From assembly GCA_963971305.1 (NCBI GenBank), contig OZ020308.1, positions 36,175,275 to 36,239,274 on the forward strand: a stretch of DNA of 64,000 bases, given 5' to 3'. The stretch comes from Arcuatula senhousia. Lineage: Eukaryota > Mollusca > Bivalvia > Mytilida > Mytilidae. Below the pieces are notes generated by a model. It was not told the DNA's origin. It saw nothing but the letters and a program-made list of their open reading frames with translations, and ran no database searches. This document shows, one piece after another, positions 46,901 through 58,900 of the stretch (the first letter of the stretch is position 1; every line of letters begins with the position of its first letter). The position numbers were made by a program, and so were the translations under genes.

Positions 46901-49900
46901 CTGGTCAGGGTAATATAGATTTCGTAGTTGTCTACGAGCGAGTGATGTCTGCCGTAAAATGCTTTGAGTGAAGACAACATCCGAGTAGCATCCTTACTCT
47001 GTGTTAGCATTTTTTTTGGCACACACATGCGATTTGAAACTTCAAAATAGAAATTCAAATCTCTTGAACTTCTATAGAAATTGAAGCCACAGGTAAATCC
47101 TACTACCCCTCTCCCAATGTATCAAATTACAATAAATCTAGTGAAATCTAAAGAAGCATGGATTAAAATATCGACCTGTTATAAAAATTGATGCTAATTC
47201 AAATTTGATACATTCAATTATTTTTTAGGCCAGGACTAGTAATTAAATATAAATTAAAAATACAAGTGGTTAAACCAAGCTAGATGTGCAGTCTTTGCTT
47301 TTGTCGTTCAAAATTTACTCCAAGGAATACGCGAACCAGGTAATTTTGATTAACTCTGAAAAATAGTGTTCTTCTAGCCAATTGCATTTTCTCTATTCCA
47401 AATACATGTAGAAGCAAATCGAGTGAAAACCAAAAGAACTTAATCCCCTAAAAAACAATTAAATCAAAAAGAAACAAGTTCCTGTTAGTTCATTTACGTA
47501 ACTCTAAGGCGAGAATTTATTTACGCTTCTGTTACGTTACTTCCGCGACGGGATAAATTCTGCAGTTTAGAATTTAGAAATAAAATAACAGGACCCGAAA
47601 AATCTAAATATAAAAAGTCATGACGGTGCTTGACTTGAAATAAAAAGGGGTTGGTGTTTTGTTTTGCCAAAACCTTTACAGAATTGAAAAGACTAAAAAA
47701 AATGTGAATGCCTTTTCAAAATAGAGAGGCAGAAAAAACATATATAGGTCTCCATAAAATCAATGATTCTCCCTAAATTAAACAAATTAAATCTTACTTA
47801 GTTTTATTTTCGGCGGCCTCTCTGGCTATGTTCTGGTATGCTTCATTGTACTGTTTACATCTGTGAATACATGGCAAAAATATTGTGAAATATTATTTTG
47901 TTTAATTATATATCATTAACCTATCGCATGAAAAATTTAAATCTATTTACAAATAAAAAAAATAAACAATGCAAACCAATTTTGAAATTTAGTCTCTTAT
48001 TGAAATAAAAAATATATATGCCGATTGTGACAGACAACCTGCTGTTAAAGTCCTTTTGACCTAAAAAAAACAATTGCTATGTCTTGGTATAAGTATGGAA
48101 TCAAATGCATTAATTTGTTTAATCTTGGGCCAACACGAGACGACAAACAGCGACCAATATTAATGGTGACTTTAACGGCTATTGAAAGTCTTCCTTTGTG
48201 ATTTTTTTATATTGCCTCTTGTTTTTGTTCCTTAATAGTTCGCATACACTTATCCTACATCTTATTTTCGTCTACTAAAACGAATAGTCTGAATCTTCTA
48301 CAGAATTTAATCAAATAAGAAGTGCAATATGTTGAACTACATATAATGACAAACAATCCTATAACATTTCAGCAACATCCGTTAAATTGTCTCACATAAG
48401 TTGTGTCCTATAGTCTAAAGTGGAAAAAGCCGATGGGACTTATACTTTCTATAAAATATGTCTATTCAATGTTTCCGTAAAATCAATTAAGCGGTTTCAG
48501 AGGTGTTTTGTCCTCACAAGTGTGACGGTTGTACGGACGGACACACGGTATTGTGGACAATACTTATGCAATGCGAAATAATTCATTTCAGACATTTCTC
48601 TCATCCCTATTGTTTTTCAGCAAACAATAGGGATTCCAATGGGCACTAATTGTGCACCTTTGCTTGCTGATTTGATTCTTCATTCATATGAAGCAGACTT
48701 CTTACAATCTCTTCTAGACAAAAAAGATCGTAGACTGGCTCTCTCTTTCAACCTCACGTTCCGTTATATTGATGATGTCCTTTCACTAAACAATTCTCGA
48801 TTTGGTGACTTTCTCCATCTCATATATCCCCAGGAGCTTAAGATAAAGGACACAACGTATTCTAGGAAGTCTGCTTCATATTTAGAGCTACATCTCGAAA
48901 TTGACTCTCAAGGAAGACTTTCAACAAGGCTCTATGACAAACGTGATGACTTCAACTTTCCAATCGTCAACTTTCCCTTCTTGTGTAGCAACATTCCGTC
49001 CGCTTCAGCTTATGGAGTTTACGTTTCTCAATAGAGCGTGCAGGACTTACATCGATTTCCTTAGCAGAGCGACACGTCTGACGCAAAAATTGCTCACAAA
49101 GGGTTATGTTGCTCCTTGGTTGCTGTCTTCACTCAAGATTTTACGAAAGACATCATGCACTTATAGACAAATATGGGATTTCGATCTAGATCTCTCAGAT
49201 GAGTGCAGATGTTGGTTTGTCATAGGGTTTTGTTTTGTCTTCCTTTTCCGGATTTGACACGCTAAATGGACTATTGGCAACGCGACGGGTTTGATAGCAA
49301 GCAGGAACTGCTTACTCTTCTGGAGCACCTGAGTTCACTCTTGTTTCGACTGGAGTTTGCGTTGTTGATTGATTTTCAGTTATTTTGTGTTTCCATGTTT
49401 TACATGTTGTCTGTTTTGTCCCGTTCTTGTTTGTGTTTACTGGTTTTGACTCTGCCCTTTCGGACTTTTGACATTCGGATACTCCATTGGTACCTCTGCT
49501 TCTCAATACATTTCCTAACAAAGTTCAAATTGCTATCTTAGATTTCACTTAAGTATAGTATGAAACATGGCAGAATACAAGTTAACTTATCAACACTTCT
49601 ATACAAATAACATGTATAAATTAATACCCACAATTTGGAAAGCTTTTCTTTTTCTTTCCTAAGTTCATTAAAAGCTCTTTCTAAAGCTTCATATTGCTGC
49701 CTGGACTTTGTTTCTGGCATTTCGCATATTCTACAAATAAGATTGATATGAAAGGTATTGTTTAATGGAAACATTCATACAGCCGTAATTATAAGTAGGT
49801 GAAACTCTTTAGACGATACAACTTTAACTTAAGCATTTTCAAATTATTTATCTACCATATAGAAGTCAACAACTACTTTCCGACACTGTTTGTTAATGAA

Positions 49901-52900
49901 TTTATTCATAATGTAGAAGAATATCAGATGTTTACATTACAATCATTTACAGTTTAGTTTAAACTCTGTTTGCCGACTTCTAACACGTTGCATAACTTTT
50001 AAAATTACCTTGCTATGTCTTCAATATATTCTTTGTTGTATTGTTTATATTTTTCGTTCTCTTGTCTCAATTCGGCATTTTCCTTTTGGTTATTATCAAG
50101 TCTGTCAAAGAGTGAACACACGTTACACAAGTAATTATAGCTTTGAACAATTCATACATACAACCTTTACAAATGTTAAATTTCAAAATCATAATCATAT
50201 ACATGTAGTGTTTGGCCTATACAATATTGTTTTTTTTTCATTTTAATTTCTAAAATCCGAGATGGTTAGCGATGCTGGTTGAGTATTGATTCCCCGAGGT
50301 TAGCCAACTCCGGCAGCAACACTTTTGTTTGAAAACACATCAAAACAAGAAATTATCCATTTAAGAGGCTGTCAAAGCAAAACCCAGGCAATAGCTGGCA
50401 CATGACAAATTTTGTTTTTCAAAAATTTTCATTGATTTCACAACAGGTTAACATTCATTTCCCAAAACAAATGCAGATTTTTTGGTTTAATGAAGTAATA
50501 ACTTACATATGATTTATATAAAATGCATTGAAAATATTCAGAAAGAGGAGATAACTCTTGCTTTGTTCATGACCTTTAAGGCTGAATCACAAGTCATCCA
50601 TGTCGCTTTCAAACGAATCCGGATGATTTTTGTTTTACATATTAGTCCAACAATACATTTGCTGTGATAAAATTCTTCATGTGCCAGATTCGGTAGGCTT
50701 TTGTCTGATTTTTACATGGACAGCCTCTTAAATTTTACAATTGTGTTAACACTAAGATTCTTCCTTACACAGGTTGATGATCTAAATATATGTTATAATT
50801 TGGTTTCCCAGCTCAGTATTTTGGGTTTTATTGTTCTATGCTCTCCTTAATCATATATATAGTGTTGTGCCTTTTCAATATTTTTGGTAGAGTGCCTCTG
50901 GTGAGTCTTGAATAGACGATATGCACTTTATTGGCTGAAACTTTGTTGTCATTTTAATTGCTAAGTTTTAAGGGTTTTTTTTGTTTACAAAGTGCATGAA
51001 TAGCTTTTCCCATCTATTTTTTTTTTCATTTTTTCAGAAGCTTTTATTATATATTATATAACTAAATGCTGACACTTGATGTTTCTAACAATAAAGGTAA
51101 ATAGAAAAGTTTACTGCTCTTTAATCCTTGAGTAATTTTAGTGTAAAACCGTTTAGTGTCTTTTTTTTTAATTAGGCCTATTAAAAAAAAGACTAATGTT
51201 TATGTAGTAACCTTTTTTGAAGTTCCAGTACAGCCTCGTGAAGGTTTTGGAAATCCACCCCATCATTTTGAGATTTTCTGAAAATAACACAATTCTGAAG
51301 ATGTTATTCAAATGTTGATTGTAAAAACTTCATTCATGAAAAAAGAATACTTTTTATGAAGAGCTTAAAGGGAAAAGGTGTAACAATATAAATCAAAGAC
51401 TGTATACTGTTTACACTGTAAATTCGTCCGTCCGTCCGTCCAAAATAATACCGGTATACTGTAAAAATATAAAGTACATCATGGTTTTCTAACATGCAAG
51501 TACATAAGATAGTGGTCTTATATTTTGTATGATTAGCTTTATCCTATAGTATACTGGTTTAATAAACTTTTTGTAGACTTTTGTGGAAAAATTAATAACA
51601 TGAAAAGTATAATATACATACCTAAACATCACTTTTCCCCCTTGTGGTCCCTAATTTAGTAACGGAAAATATGGGGTTGCAATTCTAAATATTTCAATTT
51701 GCATCCACTGCTTGATAAGAATTAAATTGCAAAAAAAAAAAAAAAAAAAATCTGACCAGAAATAAAATGGAACATTTTTGCCCATTTAATGGCCATTAAT
51801 TTCTTATTGAAAAAAGGGGGACCCCATAATCCCATCTATGGTGTTATGGTAAGACATATCATAACAATTGACCAACTAGAACCAAAGTTATTGTTGGACC
51901 AAATATAAAACTTTACCCATACTCGTAAGAGAGGGAGCTGTATTGCTATCACATTATCCATCTGTTTGCCCGTCCGTAACAAACTTTCGTAACATATTTC
52001 TCGGCTTCAATTGAAGGGATTGATTTCAAATTCAGTAAACAGCTTTAGCATGATACGTTGTACCGTGTCTTCCCTTTCTAGGTAAGTTACGCATCTACAT
52101 CCTGTTTTTGAAAGCCGAGTTAAGACCTTTTAAGTACCAAAAATAGACAATGTTCCCTTACAGATTTCTCGGCTTCTATTAAAGGGATTTATTTCAAATT
52201 TGGTATAAAGCTTAACTGGCTTAAGCATGATGAGTTGTACCATGCCTTCCCTTTCCATGTCATTTCTGTCATCTACTATACCTGTTTTCTGAATGGTCGA
52301 GCGGGTGTATGACTTAATGCAACCGCTTGTTTGAATTTTTTGCCCTTTTATGGCCCCTAGTTTATAAACGAATAAAAGGGGGACCCCAAAATATAAAATT
52401 TCACAGCATTTGGTTAACCAGAATAAAAGTCATTGTGGGAACAAACAAGATTGCAACATTATTGGCCCCTTGAAGAAGGGGGAACCCATTAAATCAATGA
52501 ACACGAATATGAAAAATGTTTATACAACAAATTCAATAACACTGAAACAAGTTAATTCTAATATCATAAACATGACATGCATATGATAATGGCATACACA
52601 CAACTTGTTTATATCAAATTTAGTGTAGGAAAATACATTTCATCAATTGAGTAAGCTGATCATTGTACATGCTGTACATTTTTTACTTCGACAGATTTTC
52701 ATTTTTATTTAATACACATAATAATAAAGGCCCGATGTTTTATGACACTTTCGGCACAGCCAATAAGTTGTTTTGAGTGGTGCTTTAAGTTCTGGTTATT
52801 TTAAATGATGCAAGTCCAAGCATCCGACACCACACGTCTGGCACAACCATTCTGCTACATCTTTTGTTTTCTGCCACTCTTTACATTTATGTTAAGACGT

Positions 52901-55900
52901 GATCCTCCAGCCTTGGAAGAAAAATGCATTCCCCCCATCAATGCAAGCATATTTTTAAGTTGTTGTATATTATCTAGAAAAGTAAGTGGGTGAGTCAGTG
53001 ATTACTTACTTTTGAGTCAAAGCCCGCGATAGAATATATACCTTATGTATTACCTATGGGAAGAATTGAAATGCACAAGGAACCCCGTTAAAATCCTCGC
53101 GAGTAAGCGAGTCTTGTACATGTTGTATATCAACAATTTATTATGCTTTTTTTGGTGACATTTTATTTCTTTAAGTTTTTGAGTAACAATACAATGTACA
53201 TGTAAATCCGGAGTAACTTTTTTTTGTACCCGAGATTCGGGAAACCATTCCCTTACCCAATACCTATTAAAAAGGCATACGAATATTCCTTTATCATGCG
53301 ACTGTGCTAAATCTGATTTCAGATATGCTCCTTGTGATCATGTTGTTACCGGAGACCTTTCAATCGTCAATGACCCAGAGGTTATCAATTTCTTGAAAAA
53401 AGGACCAAAGTTTAGACCACCCATTAAAATTAATTGGAATTCCTGCCTAAAGTGTATCAAAACTTCCCTTCTCTCTTATTGCAAATCTTGGATCAGGAGA
53501 GAAGGGGCCGACTCAAAATCTCTAGACCGTTTTATTAATAAATTTATGGCAATTGTTCAACTCAGAATTAGCCAATTTCAAAATTCATTTGTAGATTTTA
53601 GGCCTAATACTTACCTTAATCGAATAAAGTCAAAAATCCGTTTACTTGGTTTGCGATACGTGTTTGTTCCCGATAAAGCAGCTAACAATGTCGTTGTGGT
53701 ATGAAGAAAGTATTACCTTGAGGTTTTAATGCACGAAATAAAAAATTCGAACACTTTCGTTCCCGTGCATTCGACAGAATCAGGTATCATTGACGATCAT
53801 ATCATAGCGACCACAGCACTTCGAGTTGCCCCGACATACTTTAAGTTACCTACTATGTACTGGATACCTAAATTGCACAAAAATCCATATAAATCTCGTT
53901 TTATCTCTGCTTCAAGTAAGTGTTCTTTAACCCATATTTCCAAAGTTCTATCTCTTACTTTAACTACTATGAAGGAATTTATTATTCAATACTGTGAAAG
54001 GGTATTCGAAAACAGTGGAATTAATTATTTTTGGAGTGTAAAATATTCTCTTGATGTTTTGGACAAGCTTCGTGCATTTGAAAATACTTTTCATACCGTT
54101 GATAGTTACAATTTTTCTACTTTATATACTAACCTTCCACATAATCTGATTAAAAAGAAATTTGAATATTTGGTTAAATGGTGTTTTGACAAATCTAAAA
54201 GTGATTATATCTGTTCTAGAGTTTCAAAATCATTCAGTAAATCATTTTTTTAGTAACGAGACTCAAAAGAGTTACATTAACTGGACTGATGCAGAAACTA
54301 TTACTGCTCTAAATTATTTGTTAGATAATATTTACATACGTTTTGGTAAACAAATTTATCGCCAAATTATTGGTATTCCTATGGGTACTAATTGTGCGCC
54401 ACTTATAGCCGACCTTTTCCTATACTGTTATGAATCACAATTTATGGCTAAATTACAAAAAGACCCGAACAAACAGAACCTAATCGAAACTTTCAATTAT
54501 ACTTTTAGATATTTAGATGACATTCTTGCACTCAACAATCCTTCATTTTCTAATTTTATTACAGATATCTATCCTTCTGAATTAACCTTGAACAAATCTT
54601 ACGTCACCGGTGATAGATGTCCTTTTTTAGATTTAGATTTAAGTATTATTGACGGAAAATTACATACCAAAGTATATGATAAACGTGACGACTTTACCTT
54701 CCCTATTATAAATTTCCCTTTCCTTGAAGGAGATGTTCCACTAGCGCCGTCATACGGGGTTTACATTTCACAGTTAGTAAGATATGCTCGGATCTGCAGT
54801 TGTGTTTCTGATTTTAATAATAAAAACCGTTTTATTACTGAAAAATTATTAAAACAAGGTTATCGATACCACAAATTAGTAAAATCTTTTTCTAAATTCT
54901 TCCACAAGTATCGATCTCTTATTGAAAAAATTAATTGTACACGTCACTTTCTTATAGTGAAAGGAATGTCACATCCTGAATTTTATGGTAATGTTTTTTT
55001 ATAAAGCTCGCAAATTTAAAAGCAATCCAATAGAAATGAAAAATTGGCTTCAAAATTTATTACGGAAAGGATATGAAATGAATATCTTGGTTAAATCTTT
55101 GAATTTAGTGTTTTTTGGCAGAAATATATATTGAAAACTTGATACTTGCTTTAAAACTTCCATAAACGTTTTTACTATTGTCATTTTTAAGCATTATAGC
55201 GATCAAGCGTGTCGGTTTTGTGTGATGACACTTCACTAAATCATTATTGTTTGAAGTGTTGTGTCGGATTTAAAATCAATACGTTTGATTTTTTTACATC
55301 AGTCGATTGATGATTCTCAGCTAGCTGTCAGTAACAGCGAGTGTTCTATAGAGAGTTCCTTTACCGTCCTTTTGTTTGTTCTTGTATTTTGTCTTAGGTT
55401 CTCTCTAGTAGAATTTGACTTTGATCGATTTGATTTTTATTGTGTGTTTAGTTTTTGTGTTTTGTCTAGGAATATTGATAGGGGAAGGTTGGGCCCAAAA
55501 AACTAATTTAACCCCGCCACATATTACATGTGCCTGTCCTAAGCCAGGAATCTTTGACAAAGCTTTCGTTTGTACTTGTCTTTTTGATGTTTTCTGTTCC
55601 TTGTTAAAGAAGGGGGTCTATCTGTGACTATTTCAGGGCTGGATTTGAATTATATGCATCTTATTTAGACCATGGGCCAATTGCAGAACCGCGAGCAGTG
55701 CCAAATGGCCTCGTTGAAGGCTGCTGGCAGTTGTCCATTGTGGTTTTTCTAAATTGCCGTTTAATTGTGGGCTGTGTAGCGTACACTTATTCCACATCTC
55801 TTTATTTTCTATACAATATGCATGTATTCTAGTAAATGTTACATATCTAATTAAAACAACCTATTATAAAAACTAGAGGCTCCCAGGAGCCTGAATCGCT

Positions 55901-58900
55901 CACCTGATTTCTTATGCCAAAGTTTGAATAAATTTCAAAAACTTTCAAGTATACAAAGTTGCAAAACAATCCTTTCAGTGGTTTCAGTGAAGATTTATGG
56001 AAATCAGTTTGAATTAATAGAAAAATACAGTTAAAAGGCAATAACTCCTATTTATAAGGACCTTTTGATGCTGAACATGAAAAGTTGCTTCAGATTTTCT
56101 CTATCTCTTATACTTTCGAGTTATAAGCCAAAAACAATGGTCTGACCCCCCTGTTCTATTTTTAGCAATGACGGCCATGTTGGTTGGATGACATGTATAT
56201 TATTCACAAACTTGGTAGAGGACATCCTAAAGATCAAGTGTACTAAGTTTCAAGGCAATCCCTTTGGTGGTTTCAGAGAGGAAGATTTTTGAAAATCAGT
56301 TAAAATCAATGGAAAAAACAGTTAAAGGGAATTAACTCTTAAATGGCTGATCTGACAATTTTGACCCTTAAATCATTTTTGTAGATCTGAATGAGCTTAA
56401 CAATTCTGCAATGTTAACTTTTCCTCTAGCTCTAACGGTTTACAAGATATTGTCCAAAAACTGTAAAAATGGTCAATTTGACGATTAATGGGCAATAACT
56501 CCTATAAGGAGTCGTTTCACAATTTTTACTCAATGGGGAGATTTGTAGAGCTTTTGATGCTGAACAAGGAAGGTTGCTTCAGATTTTCTCTATCTCTTAT
56601 ACTTTTTGAGTTATAAGCAAAAAACAATGGTCTGACCACCTGTTCTATTTTTAGCAATGGCGGCCATGTTGGTTGGTCGATGGGTATATAATTCACAAAC
56701 TTTGTAGAGGACATCCTAAAGATCAAGTATACCAAGTATCAATGCAATCCCTTCTGTGGTTTCAGAGAAGAAGATTTTTGAAAATCAGTGTAAATTTATG
56801 GAAAAAACAGTTAAAGGGGAATAACTCTTAAACGGCTGATCTGACAATTTTGACCCTGAAATCATTTTGGTAGATCTCAATGGGCTTAACAATTCTGCAA
56901 TGCTAATTTTTCCTCTAGCTATAACGGTTTTCAAGATATAGTCCAAAAACTGCAAAAATGGTCAATTTTGATGATTAAAGGGCAATAACTCCTATAAGGG
57001 GTGGTTTCACAACTTGGACTCAATGAAAAGATTTGTAGAGCTTTTGATGCTGAACAAGGAAGGTTGCTTCAGATTTTCTCTATCTCTTATACTTTTCGAA
57101 TTATAAGCCAAAAACAATGGTCTGACCCCCCTGTTCTATTTTAAGCAACGGCGGCCATGTTGGTTTGTCGACATATATATAATTCACAAACTTGGTAGAG
57201 GACATCCTAAAAATCAAGTATACCAAGTTTCAATGCAATCCCTTCAGTGGTTTCAGAGAAGAAGATCTTTGAAGAAAAGTTAACGGACGGACGGACGACA
57301 GACGGACGACGGACGCTTAACGATGACAATAGCTCACATGACCCTTCGGGTCAAGTGAGCTAAAAACTATTATAAAACAAATGCAGGATATACCAGTGTT
57401 CTTTCTCTTGAACAGACAGCTTTGTATCCTGTCACGTCAACATTCACGACTCGGTCCATCGTAAAATGCAAACATCATACATATCAAATGCATATTTTCC
57501 AACGCTTCAAACATGTCAATCAAGGACATCGTCGGAAACCCACGGATAATTCCTACCTCCTAAATCACCATCTGCCTTCCCTATGTATGCTCCTTTAAAC
57601 CACACGTAGAAAAGAAATCTTGCATATGGAAATCAACGGGGTAATCACCGGGGACATTGCATAATTTTTTTCTGATGCCTCCCTGTCCAAAACACTTGAA
57701 AAGCTAATTGGTAGCACATACTTTTCTCACCACTTGTATGTATCGAACGATAATCATCCTTTCCGTTCATCAAAATGAACGTGCCAAATTCTCAATCGTG
57801 TTTCGCGAAAAGGTTTCATATCTTTCACGCCTAACAAATTCGAAGTCGTAACACTCCATTGTTTACATTTATAACGATAAAAAGCACATGTTAATGTTAT
57901 AGAAGCGATGATTTGATTGGCCCGATTGGCCTGAGGCATTAAATATTCATGACGAAGTTTATTATCTTCGTTGCCGATTGGTTGGTATCATCATCGTATC
58001 GGAAACATGAATATGTAAATACACAGTAAAACAATTATTTATAAATACGCAATATTCCGCACACGCGGAAATTATTTTACCTACCCACATTTAATTAATA
58101 TTACGATATTTTGGTGCTCAATTTTAAGATATTCAATGTTATGGTATGTTAATACTAGTATGTTATAGAAACGTACATTATGAAAGAATCGCATAACTAT
58201 TCATCGAATAAATTCTTATCGCGGAAGGTTAATTGAATATCATTAATTTGTAGTAATGAGTGAGGCCATCGCTTTTTCTAATCTGGTCCTATTTTGACCT
58301 ATATTCCATTTCTACGAGAGTTTGCGAGGTGACAACGAGTTGTAACAGTTTGGCGCGCCTTCTTCCATTCATCTTATCTCCGACAAGACTGGGAAGCCGA
58401 AGACTTCCGAGTAAAAATACATATCATTCGTATGTTTGTATACAAACACACCCAATGAGTGTCATTTACTATGTACAAGCTCGGTAAAACATTGTGTTTG
58501 AAGTCTTTACATGTAAGTGTATTTATCAGATAAAGAATGCCAAAAATATGTTACAAACCTTTGTAATCCATCTTCAACTGTATCAACCTCCATACTAAAA
58601 TAATTCAATATGTATTTACTTGAAACACAAAGTGTTTATAAATTGTATATTAATAAAATAATCGCTTGTAATATAATAAAAAGAACATAACAAGCGTTTT
58701 ACCTTAATTTATCACATATAATATTTTGTGTAAAATACAACTCTTATAATATTTTAACTTAACAACCACAATGATGATCTGCAAATAGCCCCTATCTTGT
58801 TGCAATTGTATTCAAATAAAAGGTTTTGTATAATTCTTAAAATACTAAGTATCATAGATCTATGTATGTCGAATGCCTCTTAACAAGCTTTTAAAAAATA

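Larger units (their letters stand above)
51278..58558. other. MIEAP-like intron 5 (7.3 kb)
   Basis: The largest intron. It holds an A homopolymer (about 51730), the two-unit tandem element, a near-complete Penelope-like copy (53306-55640) and the 1.5-kb tandem-repeat element (55872-57366). Nothing coding for the host gene is needed, as exons 5 and 6 join in phase. Confidence 0.6.

Noticed and set aside
52805..52993. 62-codon + strand frame with hydrophobic stretch
   Set aside because: Located in an intron between repeats; no family, no splice partners.
55872..57366. Confident Helitron call
   Set aside because: Hairpin ends are suggestive, but the 11-bp flanking duplication is against it.
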